Source: Methylocapsa sp.
GTDB lineage: Bacteria > Pseudomonadota > Alphaproteobacteria > Rhizobiales > Beijerinckiaceae
NCBI GenBank assembly: GCA_003162995.1
Contig: PLUZ01000311.1
Location: 1,949 to 15,975 of the forward strand
DNA: 14,027 nucleotides
Direction of reading: 5' to 3'
The notes beneath the pieces are model-generated. The model did not search any database and was not told the origin of the DNA. It saw only the letters and a program-made list of their open reading frames with translations. Positions 6,670-14,027 of this stretch are shown piece by piece (position 1 is the first letter of the stretch; the number at the start of each line of letters is the position of its first letter). Both the position numbers and the translations under genes were made by a program.

Positions 6670-7758
6670 ATGTTTGCCTATATCGCGCGCCGTCTCTTGT
6701 TCATGATTCCGACCCTTCTCGGAATTTTGCTGATCAACTTCGCCATTGTGCAATTTGCGCCGGGCGGTCCGGTCGAGCGTATTCTCGCGCAATTGCAAGG
6801 GCTAGATACCGGCGCGACCGCGCATTTTGGCGGCGGCGGCGAAACCGGCAATACCGGCGGCGGCGATATGTCGTCTAAATACCGGGGTGCCCAGGGACTC
6901 GATCCGAAATTCATCGCCGAACTTGAAAAACAATTCGGCTTCGACAAGCCGGCCTATGAGCGCTTTTTCCTGCTGGTCAAGAACTATGCCACCTTCGATT
7001 TCGGGCGATCCTATTTTCGCGACGTGCCGGTTTTGCAACTCATCAAGGAAAAACTGCCGGTTTCAATCTCGCTTGGTCTTTGGATGACGCTTTTCTCCTA
7101 CGCGATCTCCATTCCTCTGGGCATCAAGAAGGCGGTCAGCGACGGTTCGCGCTTCGATGTTTGGTCCTCGGCCGTCGTTATCACGGGCTATGCGATTCCG
7201 AACTTTCTCTTCGCCATCCTGCTCATCGTGCTGTTTTGCGGCGGCTCCTTCTGGCAGATTTTTCCGCTGCGCGGCCTGACCTCGGAAAACTGGCCGCAGC
7301 TGTCTCTAGCCGGCAAGATCGCCGATTATTTCTGGCATATCACCCTTCCCGTGGTGTCGATGACCCTTGGCGCCTTCGCGACTTCGACGTTCCTGACCAA
7401 GAATTCGTTCCTTGACGAGATCGCCAAGCAATATGTGCAAACGGCGCGGATGAAAGGCTTGAGCGAGCAGCGCGTGCTCTACGGCCATGTCTTTCGCAAT
7501 GCCATGATGATCGTCGTCTCCGGCTTTCCCGGCGCCTTCATCGCGGCGTTTTTCGGCGCCTCGCTCCTGATCGAAACGATCTTCTCGCTCGACGGGCTTG
7601 GTCTTCTGTCGTTCGAATCGATCGTCAACCGGGACTATCCGGTCGTTTTCGCCGATCTCTATATTTTCGCTTTGCTCGGTCTTGTCGTGAATCTTCTTTC
7701 CGACTTGACCTATATGTGGATCGATCCGCGCATCGATTTCGAAACGAGGGAGGTTTAG
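6670..7758 (+). CDS. yejB: YejB-type ABC transporter permease
   Basis: One of the two inner-membrane channel subunits of the YejABEF importer (BPD_transp_1 family). The 362-residue protein begins with the membrane segment typical of DppB-like permeases (residues 8-29, then FAPGGPVERIL). It next has a Gly-rich periplasmic insert (54-66) ending in SSKYRGAQGLDP, a hallmark of YejB as opposed to plain DppB, and then LEKQFGFDKP. Further membrane helices lie at about 134-154, 164-190, 223-243, 281-305 and 328-347. The EAA loop that contacts the ATPase is at 256-278 (QTARMKGLSEQRVLYGHVFRNAM). The ATG has no strong ribosome site and lies 9 bases after yejA, so translation is probably coupled. Confidence 0.95.
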   Translation: MFAYIARRLLFMIPTLLGILLINFAIVQFAPGGPVERILAQLQGLDTGATAHFGGGGETGNTGGGDMSSKYRGAQGLDPKFIAELEKQFGFDKPAYERFFLLVKNYATFDFGRSYFRDVPVLQLIKEKLPVSISLGLWMTLFSYAISIPLGIKKAVSDGSRFDVWSSAVVITGYAIPNFLFAILLIVLFCGGSFWQIFPLRGLTSENWPQLSLAGKIADYFWHITLPVVSMTLGAFATSTFLTKNSFLDEIAKQYVQTARMKGLSEQRVLYGHVFRNAMMIVVSGFPGAFIAAFFGASLLIETIFSLDGLGLLSFESIVNRDYPVVFADLYIFALLGLVVNLLSDLTYMWIDPRIDFETREV

Positions 7759-7761
7759 GCT

Positions 7762-8934
7762 GTGCGGGCCTCCTCATCGGAGAGCGGCGGCGTCGCAAAG
7801 CCTCGTGCACTGGTTAGCCCAGTTCCGCAACCATTTCGTTTAAGCCCGATCAACCAGCGCCGTCTTGCGAATTTCAAAGCCAACAAACGCGGCTATTGGT
7901 CATTTTGGATTTTTCTTTTCTTTTTTGTCCTGTCGCTTTTCTCGGAATTCATCGCCAACGATAAGCCGCTGCTCGTCGTCTACAAGGGCGAGATTTTGCT
8001 ACCGATTCTGCACGATTATCCGGAGGAGAAGTTCGGCGGCTTTCTCGCGCAAACCGATTATCGCGACAGAGTGATCGCCAAGGAGATAGAGGAGCATGGC
8101 TTCATGCTATGGCCGCCGGTCCGCTATTCCTACCGGACCATCAACCGTCAATTGCCCGTCCCCGCGCCCTCGCCGCCGACCTGGATGCTAAGCGAAGCGC
8201 AATGCGCCGCCGCCGTGCTGCGCATTTATAAAAAGCCCGATGGCAATTGCCGGGATCTTGAGTGGAACTGGCTCGGGACCGACGATCAAGGCCGCGATGT
8301 CCTTGCCCGGCTGCTCTATGGCTTTCGCCTTTCGATCCTGTTCGGGCTGACGCTCGCGGCAATTTCCTCGGTCATAGGGGTCGCCGCCGGCGCGGTGCAA
8401 GGCTACTTTGGGGGCTGGACGGATCTGATTTCTCAGCGGCTCATCGAAATATGGTCGTCGCTCCCGGAGCTTTACCTTTTGATCATCATTGCCTCGATCA
8501 TCGTGCCAAGTTTCTTCGTGCTGCTCGGCATTCTTTTGCTGTTTTCCTGGGTTCGGCTTGTGCATGTGGTGCGCGCCGAATGCCTTCGCGCCAGGAATTT
8601 CGAATATGTCAACGCCGCCCGCGCGCTCGGGCTCTCCAATAGAGCGATCATCTTCAAGCATGTTTTGCCGAATGCGACGGTCGCGACGCTGACGTTTATC
8701 CCCTTCGTCCTCAACAGCTCGATCACGACGCTGACGGCGCTCGATTTTTTGGGCTTTGGCTTGCCGCCGGGATCACCTTCGCTCGGCGAACTTTTGTTGC
8801 AGGGAAAGTCGAATTTGGCGGCGCCTTGGCTAGGCCTCACGGGCTTTCTGGTGATCGCAATCATGCTGTCGCTGCTGGTCTTCATTGGCGAGGCCGTGCG
8901 CGACGCGTTCGATCCGAGGAAGACGCTTGCTTAG
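7762..8934 (+). CDS. yejE: YejE-type ABC transporter permease
   Basis: Second channel subunit of the importer. It starts at a GTG, chosen because GAGGGAGG (7746-7753) lies eight bases before it and only three bases separate it from the yejB stop. In the 390-residue product, residues 24-44 are a basic cytoplasmic tail (SPINQRRLANFKANKRGYW) and 46-64 the first membrane helix. Residues 65-165 are the large periplasmic segment peculiar to YejE (YKGEILLPILHDYP, PPVRYSYRTIN). WNWLGTDDQGRDVLARLLYG (168-187) and the following helices are the conserved DppC-like core. The EAA loop is at 282-304 (YVNAARALGLSNRAIIFKHVLPN). The TAG stop overlaps the first base of an interspersed repeat. The ATPase gene does not follow, unlike the usual yejABEF layout. 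Confidence 0.95.
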   Translation: MRASSSESGGVAKPRALVSPVPQPFRLSPINQRRLANFKANKRGYWSFWIFLFFFVLSLFSEFIANDKPLLVVYKGEILLPILHDYPEEKFGGFLAQTDYRDRVIAKEIEEHGFMLWPPVRYSYRTINRQLPVPAPSPPTWMLSEAQCAAAVLRIYKKPDGNCRDLEWNWLGTDDQGRDVLARLLYGFRLSILFGLTLAAISSVIGVAAGAVQGYFGGWTDLISQRLIEIWSSLPELYLLIIIASIIVPSFFVLLGILLLFSWVRLVHVVRAECLRARNFEYVNAARALGLSNRAIIFKHVLPNATVATLTFIPFVLNSSITTLTALDFLGFGLPPGSPSLGELLLQGKSNLAAPWLGLTGFLVIAIMLSLLVFIGEAVRDAFDPRKTLA

Positions 8935-8987
8935 AGCATGATCCCAAGAAGTTGCAGACTTTTTGGATAAACTCATGCGATAAAACA
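8934..8987 (+). repeat. Interspersed palindromic-type repeat, copy 2 (abuts yejE stop)
   Basis: Begins GAGCATGATCCC on the last base of the yejE stop codon and ends CATGCGATAAAACA. The 3' part matches copy 1 at 4630-4664 (29/35 bases). The two arms (GCATGATC and, imperfectly, ACTCATGCG) face each other across a TTGCAGACTTTTTGG centre, as in known rhizobial interspersed elements. Its position marks the point where the operon departs from the usual yejE-yejF junction. Confidence 0.7.
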
Positions 8988-9315
8988 AACCGACGGGAAA
9001 GTTCTCCGCAGTATATTTTAGCTATTACCATATTTCGTAAAATAATATTGATCTACCGATTTCCAAACGGAAAACGATATTCTTGCCGTGCCCTTCGCGG
9101 CGTGACGAACCCCACGACTTTGCATGCTCTACCTTTTGGTGTGGACAAACCACGACGAAGCACCTAGCAGCGTAGTTTGTCTCAAATCAATCGTGAGTGT
9201 TGCTCTTATATCATGCGGCCCGCAAATCGCGCTGACGCAAGCTTTTGCAGCTTGCGTCTGATGGCGAATATGTGACTTCTTCTTTCATCACATGTTGCTT
9301 TAACAGGGGGCCAAC
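8988..9315. other. Leader and intergenic region before the outer-membrane protein gene
   Basis: No gene is visible in 328 bases. The first half is AT-rich with stops in all frames. The second half holds two inverted repeats and then AGGGGG (9305-9310), a strong ribosome site for the ATG at 9316. A promoter is expected here, but no clear -35/-10 pair stands out; TATATC at about 9208 is the best -10-like string. Confidence 0.5.
9234..9293 (+). promoter_or_regulatory. Two hairpins in the leader of the outer-membrane protein gene
   Basis: The first is a perfect 10-bp stem GACGCAAGCT (9234-9243) / AGCTTGCGTC (9249-9258) with loop TTTGC. The second is ATGTGA (9270-9275) / TCACAT (9288-9293) with a pyrimidine-rich 12-base loop. 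Neither has a T-run, so they are not ordinary terminators. They lie 23-82 bases before the start codon and could stabilise the mRNA or be a regulator or small-RNA target, as often seen for outer-membrane protein leaders. The role is inferred. Confidence 0.5.
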
Positions 9316-11004
9316 ATGGTCACAAGACGCATTGCCGGATCAGCGCTGGCCGCGATTTCGATGATTTTCGTCGGCCTCAATCCCCACGTGGCCGGCGCCG
9401 CCGATCTCCCTATCGCTGAGGCGCCGGTCTTCACGGCGGTAGGCGTGAACTGGGATGGCTTCTACGCCGGCATTCACGGCGGCTTCGCCGTCGGTTCGTC
9501 GACATGGAGTAGCCCTACCGGCTATTTCGTCAGCGATCGGGACGAGGACGCGCTGCCGGATGTGCAAGGCAAAGGCCCGCAGGACGGCCTCCTCGGCGGC
9601 CTGCAGGTCGGCTACAATCGTCAATTCGGAGCCTTTGTCCTTGGCTTCGAAGCCGACGCTTCCTTCGGTCCGTTAGATGGATATACGGTCTGCGGCGCGG
9701 TTGTCGGGCTCGGCGGTTCCGGCGATCCCTGTCACGTCACCACCGGCCCGCTCGCGAGCGCCGCAGGGCGTTTCGGCTATGCGCTTGGGCGGACGCTGGT
9801 CTTTGTGAAAGGCGGCGTGGCCTTCGCCTCCGACCAATATGATGTCATCAATCCGAGTTCCTTTCCCTTCAACCCGGCGCAGGGAAGCGCCGGCCTCTTT
9901 GGCTGGACGATTGGCGCCGGCCTCGAATATGCGCTTGGCGGCAATTGGTCGGCGAAAGGGGAATATGACTATTATGATTTTGGGACGCGGACGATCGGCT
10001 TCACAGTTCCAGGCTATCCGAGCTTCAACAGCTTTTCGATCCGCCGCGATCAGCATCTCGCCAAATTCGGCCTGAACTATCGCTTCGCCGACACCGGCGG
10101 CAGCGATGTTTCGGCCCCCGCTCCCGTGATCATCAGCGACGTCACCGGCGAGTTCGGCGGCCGCGTCGGCTTCTCGAACGGGCGCTACCGGGAAAATCTG
10201 TTCGACTCAACTAATACGCAACAGCTCAACTCACGCTTGACCTGGGCCAATCAGACGGGCGTTTCGCTAGAGAGCTTCGCCCGCGCCGACCATGTCTCGG
10301 GCATCTTCGCCAAGGGTTATTTCGGCGGTATCGATCTATTGGGCAGCCACATGAATGATGAGGATTTTCCGCCTGCCGAAGACCCGTATTCCAACACGAT
10401 CGGCGCGACCTCTCGCGGCCGGGACCTCTATGCGAGCGCGGACATCGGCTATTCTTTTCTGCGCGCAAGCACCTGGAGGCTCGGAGGATTCCTTGGCTAT
10501 CATTATTATAGTCAACGCATGAACGCTTTTGGTTGCACACAGATTGGCGGCGGCTCTGTCTGCGAACCTGCGGACTTAATCCCTGGGAATGCGCTCGTGC
10601 TGGGCCAGACTGAATATTGGCAGGCCGCGCGAGTCGGTATTGGCGGCGACGTGCTGCTTACGGATCGCTTGAAATTGGCTGCCGAGGCCGTCTGGCTACC
10701 CTATATGTCTTACCGCGGCACGGACAACCACTGGCTGCGCTCGGACATCAATCCGCAGCTTGACACGGGCCATGGCGTCAATGGTTTCCAGACCGAATCG
10801 GTTCTCTCTTACGCGCTGAACGAGCGGATCGACGTCGGCGTCGGCGCGAGATACTGGCTGTTTCAAGCGCAGCATGGCTCGACTCAATTCCCAGACGTGG
10901 AAAACCGATCGCCAATGAACTTCATATCCTCGCGCTATGGCGCCTTTGTGCAGGCGTCCTATAAGTTTGGCGATGCAGCGGCACCTGTCGTCGCCAAATA
11001 TTGA
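9316..11004 (+). CDS. Two-barrel outer-membrane protein: Omp25/31-like domain plus omptin-like domain
   Basis: A 562-residue outer-membrane protein. Residues 1-28 are a signal peptide (cleavage near AGA|ADLP). Residues 45-258 are an eight-strand Omp25/31-type barrel: WDGFYAGIHGGFAVG (46-60), GGLQVGYNRQFGAFVLGFEAD (94-114), GWTIGAGLEYALGGNWSAKGEY and the closing HLAKFGLNYRF (247-257). A linker (258-277) leads to a second barrel, 278-552, ending in F/Y-rich VQASYKFG. This part resembles omptin proteases: Asp348-Glu-Asp350 (motif NDED) and Asp470-Asn-His472 (motif TDNH) align with OmpT Asp83-x-Asp85 and Asp210-x-His212. The spacing between the two motifs is 122 residues, against 127 in OmpT. Cys407/Cys416 and Cys126/Cys139 may form loop disulfides. 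If active, it would cleave peptides at the cell surface; proteolysis is inferred, the barrel fold is much safer. It lies in an unusual place, between yejE and yejF, with its own leader. Confidence 0.88.
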   Translation: MVTRRIAGSALAAISMIFVGLNPHVAGAADLPIAEAPVFTAVGVNWDGFYAGIHGGFAVGSSTWSSPTGYFVSDRDEDALPDVQGKGPQDGLLGGLQVGYNRQFGAFVLGFEADASFGPLDGYTVCGAVVGLGGSGDPCHVTTGPLASAAGRFGYALGRTLVFVKGGVAFASDQYDVINPSSFPFNPAQGSAGLFGWTIGAGLEYALGGNWSAKGEYDYYDFGTRTIGFTVPGYPSFNSFSIRRDQHLAKFGLNYRFADTGGSDVSAPAPVIISDVTGEFGGRVGFSNGRYRENLFDSTNTQQLNSRLTWANQTGVSLESFARADHVSGIFAKGYFGGIDLLGSHMNDEDFPPAEDPYSNTIGATSRGRDLYASADIGYSFLRASTWRLGGFLGYHYYSQRMNAFGCTQIGGGSVCEPADLIPGNALVLGQTEYWQAARVGIGGDVLLTDRLKLAAEAVWLPYMSYRGTDNHWLRSDINPQLDTGHGVNGFQTESVLSYALNERIDVGVGARYWLFQAQHGSTQFPDVENRSPMNFISSRYGAFVQASYKFGDAAAPVVAKY

Positions 11005-11005
11005 A

Positions 11006-11026
11006 GCCCGAGCCAGAGCTCCGGGC
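11006..11026 (+). other. Small hairpin after the outer-membrane protein gene
   Basis: GCCCG (11006-11010) pairs with CGGGC (11022-11026), extended by two pairs after a one-base bulge, two bases past the stop codon. There is no T-run, so it may protect the 3' end or be a weak, factor-assisted terminator. The next gene starts 110 bases further on. Confidence 0.35.
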
Positions 11027-11135
11027 ACCGTCAAGTTGACTGAGTCTCATCTTGACCGGCTGTGCCTCATCTCCCGCCGGGCAGCGTGCAGCCGATTCTG
11101 CCGAAACGATACCCAAGCAATCCTGAGGATCAGAA

Positions 11136-12269
11136 ATGCAAGACATAGATCTCGGAATTGTCACATCCCCCTACCATGGGTGGGCGACCGTGCGGAAACG
11201 GTGGGAAGAGGACCTCGCTGACTACGCGGGGAGCTTCCACAACATTGAGGACCATGCTCCTTGGGTGACACGTCTAACAACGCATTACGGCGGCGGAAGC
11301 ATTGGCAGGGCTCTCGCAGGCCGCGCCGCCTCGCACGCGGCGATAGGCGCCGGCGCCAAGGTGGTGCTTCTCACGGCATTGGCGAATGCGCCTTTGGTGC
11401 CGCTGCCCAGGGGCGTGACCTATCTTGTTTACGGTGATTGCACGAACGCTCAGATTGCAAACCTTTACTGGGGGACGGAGCTTCGTTTTCCGGGCTCCTG
11501 GGTCAGCACGTGCATTCGCCGGCTGGTCAATCACGGATGCTATTTCCTCTGTATGTCGGAATGGTATCGGGATGCCCTTCGCGAAGAGTGGGGAATAAGC
11601 GAGGACCGGCTAGTGCTCTTGCCATTCTATGTCGATACGGACAAATGGAAGCCGCTGGACCCCAAGCCAGTGAAAGCCCGTAGCCAAGTTGTATTTATCG
11701 GCGGCGAACTCCACCGTAAGGGCGGCCACATTGTTTATGAGCTGGCGCAGCTTGAAAAGTTTAAGAATGTTGATTTCCACGTCGTCTCGCCTAACGCAAA
11801 GGAAGGGCCAGAAAATCTGCGCGTGCATCGATTCCTTCGCCCAGACTCTGACGAGCTCATTCGGCTCACGGCGGAATGCGACATTTTCGTCCTCCCAACG
11901 CGTGCCGATGCGTCCCCGAACGCCCCATTGGAGGCCGCCGCGTGCGGCATCCCAGCAATTATCACGCGGCGTGGTGGCATTGCCGAGATCGTAATCGATG
12001 GCTTGACCGGATCGGTCCTGCGCGAGCCGACGCTTGACTCCTTCGCCGAGGAATTATCAATTTATCTTTCCAACCCCGAGCTCGTGGCGCAACGCGGCCG
12101 GAACGCGCGCCAGCATGTCGAGCGCAATTATTCAAAGACCCGGCACTTTGCGATTCTGCGCAACGTGATCAATCGTGCAGCGGCGGAGGTTAATGGGTAC
12201 GTTTTGCCTCGATTGCGGACTCTGCCGGAGCGTAATTCGACGGGTGACGTGGGTGGGAGGAGAGTGTAA
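11136..12269 (+). CDS. GT4-type glycosyltransferase (GT-B fold)
   Basis: Retaining glycosyltransferase that would move a sugar from a nucleotide-sugar donor to an unknown acceptor on the cytoplasmic side; no signal peptide or membrane helix is seen. The ATG is preceded by TGAGGA (11124-11129) at good spacing. In the 377-residue product, the C-terminal donor-binding half is clear: VVFIGGELHRKGG (185-197), ECDIFVLPTRADASPNAPLEAAACGIPAI (247-275) containing the E-x7-E-type pair Asp258/Glu266, and RRGGIAEIVIDGLTG (278-292). The N-terminal half (MQDIDLGIVTSPYHGW) is less typical and lacks the usual Gly-rich loop. The tail (350-377) looks disordered. The neighbouring outer-membrane protein suggests a cell-envelope acceptor such as LPS or an exopolysaccharide, but no other sugar gene lies beside it. 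The first E of the motif is replaced by Asp. Confidence 0.87.
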   Translation: MQDIDLGIVTSPYHGWATVRKRWEEDLADYAGSFHNIEDHAPWVTRLTTHYGGGSIGRALAGRAASHAAIGAGAKVVLLTALANAPLVPLPRGVTYLVYGDCTNAQIANLYWGTELRFPGSWVSTCIRRLVNHGCYFLCMSEWYRDALREEWGISEDRLVLLPFYVDTDKWKPLDPKPVKARSQVVFIGGELHRKGGHIVYELAQLEKFKNVDFHVVSPNAKEGPENLRVHRFLRPDSDELIRLTAECDIFVLPTRADASPNAPLEAAACGIPAIITRRGGIAEIVIDGLTGSVLREPTLDSFAEELSIYLSNPELVAQRGRNARQHVERNYSKTRHFAILRNVINRAAAEVNGYVLPRLRTLPERNSTGDVGGRRV

Positions 12270-12661
12270 GCAAGCAGGTCCCGGTTTCTGGTTCAGACAC
12301 TTCATGGATGCCAGCCAAATGAGCGATGACTCGGAAGGAGAAGCTTAGTCTGAAGCTGGGTGGTCATGACTGTGACAACGCTTTCCAAAACCGGCCAAGG
12401 TCGTCATTTATGAAAGCCAACCGGTTCTGTCTCACTGTTAACTGCTATAGAAGGTAAAATTGGCGCGAATCTCACGATTTAATATGAGCCGGCACGATTT
12501 GCGCTGGGTGACAAAACATAAATTGCCTGACGCGATACTTATCGGCATGGCCAATCTGGCGGGATGCACAGTTTTCATGTCGAGCGGCGGCGATGCCAAA
12601 CGCCTGCCAACGCCGATGACCCCTTTTGCAGCCTGATCAGCAGGCGTTCAACGAGTGAATG
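12270..12661. other. Gap between the glycosyltransferase gene and yejF
   Basis: About 390 bases. No terminator was found after the glycosyltransferase. AACCGGTT (12419-12426) is a perfect 8-bp palindrome, and AAAACCGGCC precedes it by about 30 bases. TGCTATAGA near 12443-12451 resembles an extended -10 box and could drive yejF, though no good -35 accompanies it. One short lipoprotein-like frame is listed separately. The stretch could be the right-hand edge of the segment separating yejF from yejE; no insertion-sequence end can be proven. Confidence 0.45.
12484..12636 (+). CDS. Possible 50-residue small lipoprotein-like ORF
   Basis: ATG at 12484 to TGA at 12636. The translation contains KHKLPDAILIGMANLAGC, a basic start, short hydrophobic run and a perfect LAGC lipobox (Cys at residue 30), followed by a short polar tail. 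Against it: no ribosome site before the ATG, an Asp in the hydrophobic part, and only 20 residues after the Cys. A GTG at 12508 would shorten the basic start to a more normal length. It may be chance or the remnant of a larger gene. Confidence 0.2.
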   Translation: MSRHDLRWVTKHKLPDAILIGMANLAGCTVFMSSGGDAKRLPTPMTPFAA

Positions 12662-14027
12662 ATGCTTTCCGCGCCTGATGCCCCTCTCCTCGACGTCCGC
12701 AATCTCAACGTCCGCTTCCGGCAGGGCGGCAACGAGACCATCGCCGTCGACGGCGTTTCCTTTACCTTGAAACGCGGAACCACATTAGCGCTCGTCGGCG
12801 AATCGGGCTCCGGCAAATCGGTCACCGCTCTCTCGATCGTGCGTCTGCTTAGCCGCGCCGCCGAGGTACAAGGCCAAGTGCTCTTCAAGGGAGAGGATCT
12901 TCTGGCCTACCGCGAGGCGCGGCTGCGCGAGATCAGAGGCGCCCAAATCACCATGGTCTTTCAGGAGCCGATGACCTCGCTCAATCCCTTGCATACGATC
13001 GCGCGGCAAATCGGTGAAATCCTGGAGCTGCATGGCGCAAGGGGAGCCCAAAAGATCAAGGACCGCATTATCGAGCTTTTGCAGGAAGTCGGCATTCCGG
13101 ATCCGGCAGCGCGTCTCGGCGCCTTCCCGCATCAGCTCTCCGGCGGCCAGCGCCAGCGCGTGATGATCGCCATGGCGCTCGCCAACAGGCCCGATCTTTT
13201 TATCGCCGACGAGCCGACAACCGCCCTGGACGTCACCGTTCAAGCGCAAATCCTCGAGCTCTTGAAGGAGCTCCAGGCGCGCCATAATATGGCGATGCTC
13301 TTCATTACGCATGACCTCGGCATCGTCCGCAAAATTGCCGACGATGTGGCGGTGATGCAGAAAGGCAAAATCGTCGAAACCAACACGATGGCGGAGATTT
13401 TCGCAGACCCGCGGCATCCCTACACGCGGGCGCTCATCGCCGCCGAACCGAAGGGCACGCCGCCCGCCATCGATATGGCCGGCAAAACCATCATCGAGGC
13501 AAGTGACATCCGCGTCTGGTTTCCGATCAAGCGCGGGTTCTTCCGTAGAACCGTCGGCTTCGTCAAGGCGGTGGATAGCGTCTCGATCTCCGTGCGCGAA
13601 GGCGAGACAGTCGGCGTTGTCGGCGAATCCGGTTCCGGCAAAACGACGCTCGGCCTCGCCATCCTGCGGCTCATTCGTTGCGAGGGTGCGATCGTCTTTC
13701 TCGGCCGCTCGATCGAGAGGCTCAATTTCACGCAAATGCGGCCGTTGCGGCGCGACATGCAGATCGTCTTTCAGGATCCGTACGGGTCCCTGTCGCCAAG
13801 GCTGCCCGTCGCCGATATCGTCGCCGAAGGTCTCGGCGTGCAATATAAAACCATGTCCACCGCCCGCAAACGCGAGATCGTCGCGCAGGCGCTTACCGAT
13901 ACCGGCCTCGATCCGGAAGCGATGGATCGCTATCCGCATGAATTTTCCGGCGGGCAAAGGCAACGCATCGCGATCGCGCGGGCGATTGTCCTTGAACCCA
14001 AATTAATCGTCCTCGACGAGCCGACCT
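12662..14027 (+). CDS. yejF: YejF-type dual ABC ATPase, C-terminus beyond window
   Basis: Cytoplasmic ATPase that powers the YejABE importer; both nucleotide-binding domains are on one chain. Two ATGs stand in tandem (12659 and 12662). The second is chosen because a weak GAG site (12653-12655) is then six bases away. 455 residues are in the window. Domain 1: Walker A GESGSGKS (46-53), Q-loop Gln101, signature LSGGQ (159-163), Walker B LFIADEP (179-185), His217. The oligopeptide-transporter element HPYTRAL is at 252-258. Domain 2 starts near 278: Walker A GESGSGKT (321-328), Gln371, signature FSGGQ (428-432), Walker B LIVLDEP (448-454), just before the edge. About 80-100 residues are missing outside. 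All catalytic motifs seen are intact, so it is not a decayed copy. It is separated from yejE by 3.7 kb and so probably has its own promoter. Confidence 0.94.
   Translation, partial: MLSAPDAPLLDVRNLNVRFRQGGNETIAVDGVSFTLKRGTTLALVGESGSGKSVTALSIVRLLSRAAEVQGQVLFKGEDLLAYREARLREIRGAQITMVFQEPMTSLNPLHTIARQIGEILELHGARGAQKIKDRIIELLQEVGIPDPAARLGAFPHQLSGGQRQRVMIAMALANRPDLFIADEPTTALDVTVQAQILELLKELQARHNMAMLFITHDLGIVRKIADDVAVMQKGKIVETNTMAEIFADPRHPYTRALIAAEPKGTPPAIDMAGKTIIEASDIRVWFPIKRGFFRRTVGFVKAVDSVSISVREGETVGVVGESGSGKTTLGLAILRLIRCEGAIVFLGRSIERLNFTQMRPLRRDMQIVFQDPYGSLSPRLPVADIVAEGLGVQYKTMSTARKREIVAQALTDTGLDPEAMDRYPHEFSGGQRQRIAIARAIVLEPKLIVLDEPT

Noticed and set aside
6070..6798. 242-codon minus-strand frame opposite the 3' end of yejA
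   Set aside because: Shadow of yejA and yejB; no motif and no ribosome site.
9270..9293. CRP/FNR-type site (TGTGA...TCACA)
   Set aside because: The gap between the half-sites is 12 bases in the core palindrome rather than 6, so it fits a hairpin better than a CRP operator.
12270..12480. Insertion-sequence remnant beside yejF
   Set aside because: The stretch has a mobile-element feel on the minus strand, but no transposase fragment, paired terminal inverted repeats or target duplication could be shown.
12785..13963. 392-codon minus-strand frame opposite yejF
   Set aside because: Antisense to ABC ATPase motifs in perfect order; the His/Asp/Gly-rich translation is the usual mirror of ATPase codons.

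Overview
The window looks like chromosomal DNA of a GC-rich alphaproteobacterium. The best guess is Hyphomicrobiales, near Beijerinckiaceae. The support is an in-frame shikimate kinase/3-dehydroquinate synthase fusion, a membrane-anchored rhizobial-type cytochrome c, an Omp25/31-type barrel, and short interspersed repeats of the GAGCATGATC type. This placement is an inference from protein style, not a database result.

Left end (1-1214, minus strand): the 5' part of a fused aroKB gene, running off the window. A 750-bp gap (1215-1965) follows. Its second half is AT-rich and looks like the control region of the next gene. Bases 1966-3204 encode a Wza-like polysaccharide export lipoprotein, with no other capsule gene beside it. 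After a 470-bp gap without a convincing gene comes a membrane-anchored cytochrome c (3677-4492, TTG start). Its C-terminus carries three 99-bp tandem repeats. A strong intrinsic terminator (4555-4582) closes this block.

Centre and right: yejA (4762-6660), yejB (6670-7758) and yejE (7762-8934) form a tight operon for a peptide/microcin C-type ABC importer. The ATPase gene yejF, normally directly after yejE, starts only at 12662 and runs off the right edge. About 3.7 kb lies between them: an interspersed repeat that starts on the yejE stop codon, a hairpin-bearing leader, a 562-residue outer-membrane protein, a GT4-type glycosyltransferase, and a 390-bp gap.

The outer-membrane protein is the most interesting item. 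Its N-terminal half is an Omp25/31-like barrel. Its C-terminal half resembles the omptin protease barrel and keeps Asp-x-Asp and Asp-x-His motifs at nearly OmpT spacing. A cell-surface peptidase gene set inside a peptide-importer locus suggests a peptide scavenging or antimicrobial-peptide clearance module. That link is inference. Copies of one repeat family lie before yejA and after yejE, so yejABE is bracketed by direct repeats.
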